A DNA stretch of 64,000 nt from Rufibacter latericius (GTDB taxonomy: Bacteria > Bacteroidota > Bacteroidia > Cytophagales > Hymenobacteraceae): NCBI RefSeq assembly GCF_003721515.1, contig NZ_RJJD01000001.1, positions 496,001 through 560,000 of the forward strand, written 5' to 3'. The notes below the pieces were generated by a model. It ran no database searches, was not told the DNA's origin, and saw nothing but the letters and a program-made list of their open reading frames with translations. A program made the translations under genes and the position numbers. Below are positions 24,514-32,601 of the stretch, in pieces. Numbering within the stretch: position 1 is the stretch's first letter; each line of letters begins with the position of its first letter.

Positions 24514-25095
24514 ATGGCTGAAGTGAAAGAGGGTCAACTCCCAGAAGAAAAGAAGAAAAAAGACAAGCTCGAAAAATCAAGGAAGGGGGTGGAAACCATG
24601 TTCCGGATCACGGCTGCTAACCAAATGCGGCTCAGTGACATGGCCGACAACAAGGCGCATATCCTGCTCACCATCAATTCCATCATTGTCTCCATCCTGC
24701 TTTCGGTGCTTTTCAGGAAACTTGACACCGAACCAGAACTGATAGTCCCGGCCATGCTGTTTCTGCTCACTTCCCTGAGTACCATGGTGCTGGCTATTTT
24801 GGTGACCATGCCCCGCATCAAGAAAGACAACCCGGTGCAGAACCCTTCGCCCCAAAAAATCAACCTCATGTTTTTCGGGGACTTCCACAGTATGTCTTTG
24901 CTGGAATACGAGGCGGGTATCAACGAGATGATGTCCAGTCCTAAAACCCTGTACGGGAGCATGATCAAAGACAACTATTACCTGGGGTTGGTGCTGCAGA
25001 AGAAATATACCAGCCTGCGGTTCGCCTACATTTTCTTCATGGTGGGCTTTGTGGTATCGGTGTTTTCCTTCGTGGTGACTCAGCTTTTTTTCTAG
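24514..25095 (+). CDS. Orphan Pycsar-type membrane effector (PycTM/DUF5706-like)
   Basis: A 193-residue membrane protein. A Lys/Glu-rich N-terminus (1-25) is followed by FRITAANQMRLSDMADNKAH, a conserved helix, then membrane segments at about 50-67 (ILLTINSIIVSILLSVLF), 76-99 and 168-192. The linker between segments 2 and 3 contains NLMFFGDFHSMSLLEYE. This layout matches the Pycsar effector transmembrane family, whose members respond to cyclic cCMP or cUMP and cause membrane damage during phage infection. No nucleotide cyclase or HD domain partner is encoded in this window, so it is either an orphan or part of a house-keeping branch of the family. Confidence 0.75.
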   Translation: MAEVKEGQLPEEKKKKDKLEKSRKGVETMFRITAANQMRLSDMADNKAHILLTINSIIVSILLSVLFRKLDTEPELIVPAMLFLLTSLSTMVLAILVTMPRIKKDNPVQNPSPQKINLMFFGDFHSMSLLEYEAGINEMMSSPKTLYGSMIKDNYYLGLVLQKKYTSLRFAYIFFMVGFVVSVFSFVVTQLFF

Positions 25096-25289
25096 AATTA
25101 ACCCTTTCATTTCAGGTATTTATTCCTCATCCCTTACCCTATTCTTTACGTTTAGGCTAGGCAGGACAAAGGCCACTTTGTCTGCCCCCTGAACTTCTCC
25201 AAGGGCTACAACAGATTTTCAAACCAAAAAACCATGGCAGATAAAGCCACTGCCTTTTAGATTCAAACTTCTATAGCAAGCTCAGATAC

Positions 25290-26756
25290 ATGCGCGACGC
25301 CTCCATCTTAAAACCCGCTCCTGTTTCAAAAAAGTCACCATTACCTATTTCAGCTTCTCTGCCCTGGATTCAAGTGGCACCAGACGCTCCTTATTTTATC
25401 ACCGAAGACGGGCATCCTTGGACTCCCGTGGGCCAGAACGATGCCATCACCTGGCCCGAGTTGGAAGGCTTGTTCCGGCGCAAGAACCTGGCCGCGGTAG
25501 AAGAGTACCTGGCGTATGTTTCTGAGCATGGCGTTACCTGCCTGCGCCTGATGCTGGAGTACGCCCAGGTGAAGCATCGCTATTTTGAGAAACCGGCCGG
25601 CACGTTCAACCCCAGCATGGTCAAACTCTGGGATGATCTTTTCGCCCTCTGCGCCAAGTACGGCCTGCGCATCCTGCTCACCCCTTATGACACCTTCTGG
25701 ATGTGGCTGAAGTGGAAGAACCATCCTTACAACAAACAACTTGGTGGCCCCTGCGCCTCCCGTGGACAGTGGCTCCTATGCCGCGATACCATGCAGGCCA
25801 TCAAGGCCCGGCTCACGTTTGTGGTAGAACGCTGGGGCGGCAGTGGCGTGCTTTTCGCCTGGGACCTCTGGAATGAGATGCACCCCGCCCACATGGGCAA
25901 CAGCTCCGCCGATTTCTCACGGGTAGCCACCGAGCTAAGCCAACACGTACGCGACCTGGAGATTCGCCTTTACGGACGCTCGCACCCGCAGACGGTATCT
26001 ATTTTCGGGCCCATCCTGCACACGCACCCAGACACCGCCGATACCATTTTCCGGCACCCTTTGCTTGATTTCGCCAGCACCCACTTCTACGATGCCAAAA
26101 CCATTGACTATCCTAAGAACACGGTAGACTCAGCCATCAAGGTAGGCGAACTGGTGCGCGAAGCCTTGGAACATGCCCCCGAGAACCGTCCATTCTTTGA
26201 CTCTGAGCACGGCCCCATTCACCTGTTCAAAGACAAAAAGCACACCTTGGCCCCCGAGTTCGATGATGAGTATTTCCGGCACATCCAATGGGCGCATTTG
26301 GCCTCGGGAGCGGCAGGCGGAGGCATGCGCTGGCCCAACCGGCACCCGCACACCCTTACGCCGGGCATGCGCGTGGCCCAAAAGAACATGACTGGCTTCC
26401 TGGACCTGGTCAACTGGGCTACTTTCAAACGGAAGAACCTGAACCAGGAGATCAAGATTTCAAAAGCAGCATTCGCGGTATTTGGCTGCGCCGATGACCA
26501 GCAGGCAGTGGTCTGGCTTCTGCGCCAGGACGCACTCTACCAGCGCAAACGCCTGATGAACCCTGAGGCCTCTCCCCTCTCCGTGGAGATACAAATCCCG
26601 GGATTACAGAATGGCCTTTACCAGATCACCACCTGGAACACATCAGAAGGTGCCGTGCGGGAGCAGTTTAGGGTGGAAGTCAAGGATGGTAATTGTAGCT
26701 TCACCGTACCGGAAGTACGCACGGATGTTGCGGTAGCGGTGATGAAAGTTTCTTGA
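25290..26756 (+). CDS. GH5-like glycoside hydrolase
   Basis: A 488-residue clan-A glycosidase-like protein. The barrel (about 25-390) carries the acid/base Glu in WDLWNEMHP and a nucleophile candidate Glu in FFDSEHGP. The strand-1 region is WTPVGQNDAITWP, and GVTCLRLMLEYAQVKHRYF follows. The C-terminal 90 residues (KISKAAFAVFGCADDQQAVVWLLRQD and on) look like a small beta-sandwich that often accompanies mannanases and cellulases. No signal peptide is visible, so it may be cytosolic, which is unusual for a scavenging enzyme and points to glycan synthesis or recycling. It is not related to the barrels at 7510 and 33818 beyond the general fold. Confidence 0.8.
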   Translation: MRDASILKPAPVSKKSPLPISASLPWIQVAPDAPYFITEDGHPWTPVGQNDAITWPELEGLFRRKNLAAVEEYLAYVSEHGVTCLRLMLEYAQVKHRYFEKPAGTFNPSMVKLWDDLFALCAKYGLRILLTPYDTFWMWLKWKNHPYNKQLGGPCASRGQWLLCRDTMQAIKARLTFVVERWGGSGVLFAWDLWNEMHPAHMGNSSADFSRVATELSQHVRDLEIRLYGRSHPQTVSIFGPILHTHPDTADTIFRHPLLDFASTHFYDAKTIDYPKNTVDSAIKVGELVREALEHAPENRPFFDSEHGPIHLFKDKKHTLAPEFDDEYFRHIQWAHLASGAAGGGMRWPNRHPHTLTPGMRVAQKNMTGFLDLVNWATFKRKNLNQEIKISKAAFAVFGCADDQQAVVWLLRQDALYQRKRLMNPEASPLSVEIQIPGLQNGLYQITTWNTSEGAVREQFRVEVKDGNCSFTVPEVRTDVAVAVMKVS

Positions 26757-26807
26757 GGTAAAACCTGAAATACAAGCCAGAACCATTACACCTTTTTTCA
26801 TCAACCA

Positions 26808-26845
26808 TGTCACGCATTCCGTCCCCCTTCAAAGGGGGATGATAC
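26808..26845. repeat. Partial copy C of the CCCCCTTTGAAGGGGG element
   Basis: It has the flank TGTCACGCATTCCGTCCCCC, identical to the left flank of copy A, and then CTTCAAAGGGGGATGAT. Only one short palindrome remains, with no second arm. It is probably a collapsed or deleted copy. Confidence 0.75.
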
Positions 26846-26890
26846 GCGTGTTAGTAATTATTACAAGTAAGTAAAAGGCTACCTTTTACC

Positions 26891-27175
26891 TTACAAAAAC
26901 GCCTTCACCAATTGCTCCCACTCCTCTTGTAAAGTACCAGACGGCCTGGTTTTGCCGGCTCGCTTGTACCAGTAATCTGCATTCCAGAGGTCACCTTCTT
27001 TTCGGTGGAAATAGGCATGAATCCAGGCGGCGTTTTGGTCAGGAACATCCTGGATGAGTTCGTGGCCTTTCTCCCAGTTTCCGTGAGCATCATGCCACAA
27101 GGCCTGTAAGTACACCGAGGCGCCGGGCGGAGGTGTTTGCGAGGAGATGCTTTTCTGGAAGGCTGCAAAATCCAT
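26891..27175 (-). CDS. Small conserved hypothetical protein
   Basis: A 94-residue soluble protein. The segment HDAHGNWEKGHELIQ and the C-terminal WNADYWYKRAGKTRPSGTLQEEW recall a small family in which WNADYWYxRAG is conserved; function is unknown. It resembles a single TPR-like repeat pair (helix-turn-helix of Ala, Leu and Trp). It lies downstream of the inositol synthase on the same strand, with a hairpin between them, so it is probably transcribed separately. Confidence 0.7.
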   Translation of the reverse strand: MDFAAFQKSISSQTPPPGASVYLQALWHDAHGNWEKGHELIQDVPDQNAAWIHAYFHRKEGDLWNADYWYKRAGKTRPSGTLQEEWEQLVKAFL

Positions 27176-27255
27176 GATTGTTCTAAATACAGGTTAATGG
27201 ACTGATTGTCTGCTTTCGTATTGGTAAGAAGCTCTTGCCTGTTTCCAGAAAGCAG

Positions 27256-27309
27256 ACGTCCCTTGTTTTTAAGCCTAATTTAGAAAATCGGCTTAGAAAC
27301 AAGGGACGT
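27256..27309 (-). terminator. Hairpin terminator after inositol-3-phosphate synthase
   Basis: ACGTCCCTTGTTTTTAAGCC pairs with GGCTTAGAAACAAGGGACGT (a single mismatch) around an AATTTAGAAAATC-type loop. It lies 31 bases downstream of the inositol synthase gene. Confidence 0.75.
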
Positions 27310-27339
27310 TTTATTGGGCTACGTAAAACGTAGGTGCTG

Positions 27340-28665
27340 TTACATGGCTTCGATCATGTCCTGGTAGTAATCCATGCCCAGGTGGGTGATGAGGTCTTCG
27401 CCCATCATGTGGCGCAGGGTATTCTGCAGTTTCATGAGCTGCTTGAAGATGTCATGCTCCGGAGCCAGGCCCTCGGCGGTTTGCGGGGATTTGAAGTAGA
27501 AGCTCAGCCACTCCTGGATGCCCGACATGCCGGCTCTTTTCGCCAGGTCACTGAACAAGGCTAAATCCAGTACCAGCGGGGCAGCCAAGATAGAGTCGCG
27601 GCACAGGAAGTTAATTTTGATCTGCATCTGGTAACCCAACCATCCGAAGATGTCAATGTTGTCCCAGCTTTCTTTGTTGTCGCCGTGCGGTGGGTAGTAG
27701 TTGATGCGCACTTTGTGGTAAAGATCGCCATATAACTCAGGGTTATCCTCGGGCTTGAAGATCTCGTCCAGCACGCTCAGTTTGGATACCTCCTTGGTCT
27801 TGAAATTCTCGGGCGCATCCAGCACGTAGCCGTCGCGGTTGCCCAGGATGTTGGAGGAGAACCAGCCTTTCACGCCCAAAGCTCTGGCGTGCAAACCAGG
27901 GGCCAGGATGGTCTTCATCAAGGTCTGGCCAGTCTTGAAGTCTTTCCCGCCGATGGGGGTTTCGGTTTGTTTGGCAAGTTCAATCAGGGCCGGGATGTCG
28001 CAGGTTAGGTTAGGGGCTCCGTTCATGAACGGCACGCCCAGTTTGATGGCGGCGTAGGCGTAGATCATGCTGGGCGCAATGGCCGGATCGTTGTTGCGCA
28101 GACCTTCCTCAAAAGCGGCAATGGTTTGGTGTACCTCAGATTCCTCAATGTATTTCTCCGTAGAGCCGCACCACACCATCACCAGGCGGGCACAGTCGTT
28201 GGCTTCCTTGAAATTCTCGATGTCTTCCATCAGGGCCTGGGCCAGTTCCATCTTGTCAGCGCCCTCTTTCACGTGGGTACCGTCCAGGTTGGCGATGTAA
28301 GATCGGTCAAAGACCGCTTTCATGGGCTTAATGGCTTCCAGCTCGGCTTTCACGGCGTGCAGCATCATGGGCTCCAGCACCTTGGCGTTCATGGCTGCCT
28401 CAAACACGTTGTCTGCGTACACATCCCATCCCCCGAAAACAATATCATTCAGATTAGCCAGAGGAACAAAGTCTTTGATCTTAGGATGCCGGTTCTCGGT
28501 TCTTTTTCCTAACCGGATGCTTCCCATTTGGGTAAGGGCACCTACCGGTTGGGCCAGATCCTTTTTCACGGCTTCAACCCCGGCAATCAGGGTGGTGGCC
28601 ACAGCCCCTAGTCCGGGCATCAACAAACCTAGTTTTCCTTCTGCTTTTTCAACGGCATTATGCAT
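27340..28665 (-). CDS. ino1: Inositol-3-phosphate synthase
   Basis: A 441-residue NAD-dependent enzyme that converts glucose 6-phosphate to 1D-myo-inositol 3-phosphate. The N-terminal NAD motif is LLMPGLGAVATTLIAGVEAV. The family core is visible in PLANLNDIVFGGWDVYADN, NDPAIAPSMIYAYAAI, PIGGKDFKTGQTLMKTI and DSILAAPLVLDLALFSDLA. Length fits the bacterial/archaeal type. Inositol synthesis is uncommon in bacteria, and the gene sits among glycan genes, so inositol may enter a phosphoinositide lipid or an inositol-containing glycan. A histidine phosphatase is encoded upstream on the same strand, 257 bases away. Confidence 0.92.
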   Translation of the reverse strand: MHNAVEKAEGKLGLLMPGLGAVATTLIAGVEAVKKDLAQPVGALTQMGSIRLGKRTENRHPKIKDFVPLANLNDIVFGGWDVYADNVFEAAMNAKVLEPMMLHAVKAELEAIKPMKAVFDRSYIANLDGTHVKEGADKMELAQALMEDIENFKEANDCARLVMVWCGSTEKYIEESEVHQTIAAFEEGLRNNDPAIAPSMIYAYAAIKLGVPFMNGAPNLTCDIPALIELAKQTETPIGGKDFKTGQTLMKTILAPGLHARALGVKGWFSSNILGNRDGYVLDAPENFKTKEVSKLSVLDEIFKPEDNPELYGDLYHKVRINYYPPHGDNKESWDNIDIFGWLGYQMQIKINFLCRDSILAAPLVLDLALFSDLAKRAGMSGIQEWLSFYFKSPQTAEGLAPEHDIFKQLMKLQNTLRHMMGEDLITHLGMDYYQDMIEAM

Positions 28666-28922
28666 GTAACACGAGTTTATGGGTAAGTAAAGAGTTTAGT
28701 AAGGCTTATAGAGCCCTTTCCGGGCTTCTATTAAGTATTTGAGAGGTAAGAAAGGTATTTCTGAGGAAGCGTCAAAAACAAAGCATGTAATAAAAGCCAA
28801 CTAGCCCGAGGCTTCTGTTTTAGCCTCCTTTTCTATAAAATGGCATGAAAACAGACCTAACTTCGGCATTGGAAAAGAAGGTAGGTATTCTGCTGCTAAC
28901 CCGCATTACTCCATTTAGGGGT

Positions 28923-29525
28923 CTAAGGTTTTAGTTCTCCGGTTGAATTTATTAGCAGAATCCGAGCGGTTTCTTCGTATACTTCAATAATGGTCACCGA
29001 TGCCGGGCTGATTTCCAGACGTTGGAACATATCCAGCGGAATGCCCGCGTAGTAGGCCACGGCGGCTTTGATCAGGTCTGAATGGCTTACCACCGCCACC
29101 GTTTCGTGCGGATGTTTTGCGCACAGTTTCTGCAAACCGGCCATAAAACGGGCCTGCGCCTCCAGCATCATCTCGCCCCCGGGAACGCGGGTACAGCTCC
29201 GGAAAGTATTGAACCGCTGGAAATCAGGGTCTCCGGCGAGTTCCTCAAAGGTGCGGTTGGTCCACTCCCCGAAGTTGAGTTCCAGAAAAGCCTCGTCTAT
29301 GATAGGTTCTATTCCGTGGGATTGCGCAAGATAATCGGCGGTTTGGAGGGTACGCTCCAGAGGACTGGTGTAGAGGGCGTCAAGGGGAATTTTGGAAAGC
29401 TGCTGGGTTAGTTGCCGGGCTTGCTCTTTTCCTTCTTCGTTCAGGGACACACCCGGCGTGCGGCCAGACAAGCGTTTGCCCACTGAGTCTGTGGTGGCGT
29501 GGCGGATCAATAAAAGTTTGGTCAT
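28923..29525 (-). CDS. Histidine phosphatase family protein
   Basis: About 200 residues. I start at the ATG at 29525, which gives MTKLLLIRHATTD with the phosphohistidine motif RHxT near the N-terminus; a farther in-frame ATG at 29585 would add 20 basic residues. The other catalytic pieces are SPLERTLQTA (Arg) and VSHSDLIKAAV (second His), plus the acid in FLELNFGEW. It resembles alpha-ribazole phosphatase or phosphoglycerate-mutase-like enzymes; substrate is unknown. It may dephosphorylate a metabolite such as inositol phosphate, but no direct evidence is visible. Confidence 0.85.
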   Translation of the reverse strand: MTKLLLIRHATTDSVGKRLSGRTPGVSLNEEGKEQARQLTQQLSKIPLDALYTSPLERTLQTADYLAQSHGIEPIIDEAFLELNFGEWTNRTFEELAGDPDFQRFNTFRSCTRVPGGEMMLEAQARFMAGLQKLCAKHPHETVAVVSHSDLIKAAVAYYAGIPLDMFQRLEISPASVTIIEVYEETARILLINSTGELKP

Positions 29526-29810
29526 CTGGTTGGGGTTGCGGAGCTTGGGGTGAGTTGTTATCTTGGTGGAGCGTCTACGGCCCACAAAATAGGAAACCGT
29601 GTCCTTAAACGGGCAGGAGTCTAAACCGTTATCACAGTCCCCGGCAGGACCAACCCCTTTAAATCTGTTTTAAGGGCATTTTTCCTGAAACAGGGTATAA
29701 CCTAAACAGAACAGAACCCGTTGGCATGAATCAGCAGCCAACCTGCGCTTGCTTTCCCTTTTCTAACCGCCCTCTTGGGTTGAGTTTTTAAACCTATTTT
29801 TAGAAAAACA

Positions 29811-30923
29811 TTGGAGAAAAATACAGATAAATCCGCTTTAAAAATTGGGGTCCTCACCTTTCACCGCTGCATCAATTTTGGAAGTTACTGGCAGGCGCGT
29901 TGCCTGGCCGAGGGCTTGCAGGCGCGCGGCCACGAGGCCGTGATCCTGGACCATGACTCGCGAAGGGTGAATCTGGTGGAGTGGAAATGCGCGTTTCAGC
30001 CAGTGCTTCCCACACCGGTTCCGGTCTCAGACCGGCCCTTGTACCGCGAGAAAATCAGGAAGTTCTTTCAGGTGTTTGACACCCTGCCGCTTTCGCCGCG
30101 TTTTCAGTTAGACAACCCCGCAGAGATGGAAGACTACGATGTGGTGGTAGTGGGCAGCGACGAGGTTTGGAACCTGTCGCACCCGTGGTACGGCCGTTGT
30201 CCCATTTTCTACGGCGATGGCGTGAAAGCCGACCGCCTGATTTCCTACGCGGCCAGTTTTGGGAACTATGATGCTTCCTGGGGCTTGGAGGAAGCCTGGG
30301 CCGATAAACTTCGGAACAACTTTGAGTCTATCTCGGTGCGCGACGCCAACTCGCAGACTATTATCAAGAACGCCCTCGGGTTCGAGCCCGAAATGGTACT
30401 GGACCCTTGCCTGCAGTTCCCCATCACCCCTGAGGATCGCGACCTAGAGCCATTACAGAAACCGTACATAGCTGTGTACGGCCACAACTTCACCGAAGAC
30501 TTCGCCCGCGAGATCAGAAAGTACGCTGACAGCAAAAACCTGCCGCTCATCAGCATCGGGTACCGCAACGACTTCGCCGACGAACAATGGATCACCACAG
30601 ATCCGCATGACTTTGCCCATTTCATGGCAAAAGCCGAAGCCGTGGCTACCAACTTCTTCCATGGTTGCGTGTTTGCTTTGCGCAACGCCAAACCGTTTGT
30701 GTGTGAGTCATCGCCCTACCGGCGGCATAAACTGCAAGGGCTCATGTCTAAGATTGGTGGCGAAAACCATCTGCTTCCAGAGGGCACTCCATCTGAGGTG
30801 TACCAAACCCTTTTGAGCGATCCTTTGAACCCGGGCATCCTGCAGAAGATTGAGCAGCTCCGGAAAACCTCAGATGCCTATTTAGACCGCGCCCTGGTGT
30901 TACATCAAGTACCCGCAGTATGA
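29811..30923 (+). CDS. Polysaccharide pyruvyl transferase family protein
   Basis: A 370-residue GT-B-like enzyme that would add a ketal pyruvate to a glycan. It has GVLTFHRCINFGSYWQARCL at the N-terminus, DYDVVVVGSDEVWNLSHPWY, AASFGNYD and SVRDANSQTIIKNALG, all typical of the CsaB/WcaK family. The start is TTG at 29811: there is no ATG in frame, and an in-frame stop lies at 29781-29783. The last 4 bases overlap the next gene, so the two are translationally coupled. It pairs with an FrhB-type protein, a combination also seen in other exopolysaccharide clusters. Confidence 0.85.
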   Translation: MEKNTDKSALKIGVLTFHRCINFGSYWQARCLAEGLQARGHEAVILDHDSRRVNLVEWKCAFQPVLPTPVPVSDRPLYREKIRKFFQVFDTLPLSPRFQLDNPAEMEDYDVVVVGSDEVWNLSHPWYGRCPIFYGDGVKADRLISYAASFGNYDASWGLEEAWADKLRNNFESISVRDANSQTIIKNALGFEPEMVLDPCLQFPITPEDRDLEPLQKPYIAVYGHNFTEDFAREIRKYADSKNLPLISIGYRNDFADEQWITTDPHDFAHFMAKAEAVATNFFHGCVFALRNAKPFVCESSPYRRHKLQGLMSKIGGENHLLPEGTPSEVYQTLLSDPLNPGILQKIEQLRKTSDAYLDRALVLHQVPAV

Positions 30924-32308
30924 AGGAATTAGTAAGCCCCCGTGATATTGTCCATTCTGGTTTGTGCATAGGTTGCGGCAGCTGCGTGGCCCAAGCTAAC
31001 CGGCAGGACACGCGCATGGACTTTGACGGGTATGGCCAGTTGAAGCCCCAGGGAGACCCGCAATGGTTTAAAACCAAATCAGAGAGCTTTTCCAGAACCT
31101 GCCCGTTCTCGCCGAAGGCTAAAAACGAAGACTATTTGGCAGCCAACCTGTACCCAACTGCTCCTGTAACGGATGCTGCTTTAGGGCGCTTCCAGGCGGC
31201 GTACGTAGGCCATGTGGCTGAGGAGGATTTCCGGATGCAGGGCAGTTCGGGCGGCATGGTCACCTGGGTTGCCACAGAACTCATGCGCCAGGGTTTAGTT
31301 GACGGCGTGGCCCACGTCATCGCCACGAAAGACCCACAGGAAGACGGACGCTATTTCAGGTACCGCATCGCCCGTACAGAGGCCGAAGTCCGCGAAGGCG
31401 CCAAGTCGCGCTATTATCCCATTGAGTTGTCTGAGGTGCTGGCGCTGGTGAAAGAGGTCCCGGGCCGCTATGCGGTGGTGGGCATTCCGTGCTTTATCAA
31501 GGCCGTTCAGTTGCTGCGCGAAGAAGACCCGGTCATCTGGGAGCGTATTCCCTACACCCTCGGCCTTTTCTGCGGCCATATGAAAAGTGCCCGTTTTGTG
31601 GAGAGTTTCGCCTGGCAGTTGAACGTGCCGGTAGACCAGGTAGAAAAGGTAGATTACCGCCAGAAAGACCCTAACCGTCCGGCCAACTGGTACAACGCCA
31701 AACTCACCCTACGCGACGGCCAAACTGTGAACCGCGACTGGTGGCACCTGGCCGACGGAGACTGGGGCGCGGGTTTCTACATGAACTCGGCCTGTAATTT
31801 CTGTGACGATGTAGTAGCTGAAACATCGGATATCTCCTTCGGCGATGCCTGGGTTGAACCTTATTCCTCAGATGGCCGAGGCACCAACGTGGTGGTGGTC
31901 CGTTCGCCTCTGGTAAACACCTTGGTCACAAATGCCATCCAGGAAGGTCGCCTGCAGTTAGAAGAAGTTGATGCCAAGTTTGTGGAGCAGACGCAAGCCG
32001 CAGGTTTCCGCCAACGCCGCGAAGGCCTGGCTTACCGCCTTACCTGGAGCCGTAGCGGCGTCACCCCGTGCAAGCGCGTCGCACCCGATGACAAAACGCC
32101 CACCCGCCAGCGTAAACTGATTTACCGGATGCGCTATCACATCTCCGCGGGTAGCCATAAGATGTTTAAACTGGCCCGAAAGCTAGAAGCACCCAAACTC
32201 TACATCAACTGGGCCCGCATGGCCCTGGCCGCCTACCACGGCTTTGCCTACCACCAGGGAAATTTCAAGGAAATAAAGAAACGCTTCACTGACTTGAAAG
32301 GCCAATAA
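30920..32308 (+). CDS. FrhB-type iron-sulfur protein (F420 hydrogenase beta-like)
   Basis: A 462-residue protein. The N-terminus carries an iron-sulfur motif, C16-IGCGSC (Cys 16, 19, 22), with a fourth Cys in RTCPF. The middle is typical of FrhB/FdhB: QGSSGGMVTWVATELMRQGLVDGVAHV, SRYYPIELSE, VVGIPCFIKAVQ and LGLFCGHMKSARF. A second Cys group is SACNFCDDVVAE, followed by ISFGDAW. In this genomic setting (after a pyruvyl transferase) it is probably a redox partner in polysaccharide modification; F420 itself is not implied. A terminator follows directly. Confidence 0.85.
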   Translation: MKELVSPRDIVHSGLCIGCGSCVAQANRQDTRMDFDGYGQLKPQGDPQWFKTKSESFSRTCPFSPKAKNEDYLAANLYPTAPVTDAALGRFQAAYVGHVAEEDFRMQGSSGGMVTWVATELMRQGLVDGVAHVIATKDPQEDGRYFRYRIARTEAEVREGAKSRYYPIELSEVLALVKEVPGRYAVVGIPCFIKAVQLLREEDPVIWERIPYTLGLFCGHMKSARFVESFAWQLNVPVDQVEKVDYRQKDPNRPANWYNAKLTLRDGQTVNRDWWHLADGDWGAGFYMNSACNFCDDVVAETSDISFGDAWVEPYSSDGRGTNVVVVRSPLVNTLVTNAIQEGRLQLEEVDAKFVEQTQAAGFRQRREGLAYRLTWSRSGVTPCKRVAPDDKTPTRQRKLIYRMRYHISAGSHKMFKLARKLEAPKLYINWARMALAAYHGFAYHQGNFKEIKKRFTDLKGQ

Positions 32309-32310
32309 AA

Positions 32311-32339
32311 AAGCGGAGGGTTTCCCCTCCGCTTTTTTA
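32311..32339 (+). terminator. Rho-independent terminator
   Basis: AAGCGGAGGG pairs with CCCTCCGCTT around TTTC, followed by TTTTTAT. It begins immediately after the FrhB-type gene. Confidence 0.9.
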
Positions 32340-32417
32340 TTGTTTTCTTGAAAATGGGCCTAAATCAGAAACGGTTTTTTATCAAGCAGCTTCCTTGCTC
32401 TGGCTTTTCTTCCTCCC

Positions 32418-32507
32418 CTGTCATTTCGGAAAGATCTTGTGGGCAAACTAGAATGGCTCTTCAGTAACGCTATCCTAGTTCGCCCACAAGATCCTTTCAG
32501 GATGACA
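32418..32507. repeat. Inverted repeat, AAGATCTTGTG family, copy 2
   Basis: CTGTCATTTCGGAAAGATCTTGTGGGC on the left is mirrored by GCCCACAAGATCCTTTCAGGATGAC on the right, and the inner AACTAG/CTAGTT also pairs. Just after it, AGATCAGGATGACAAAAA partly repeats the right end, suggesting slippage. It is homologous to 21595-21688. Confidence 0.8.
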
Positions 32508-32601
32508 AAAAAGAGATCAGGATGACAAAAAAGGTTGGAAGAACAAAAAAGCAATGTCGTCAAGGAAAGTCCTGTGAAACCAAGGCACTCAGCTCTTCTT
32601 C

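Noticed and set aside
24514-25095. A complete Pycsar defence operon
   Set aside because: No cyclase, HD-domain or other defence gene is adjacent. The neighbours are a Nudix hydrolase and a GH5-like gene, so only the effector-like protein can be claimed.
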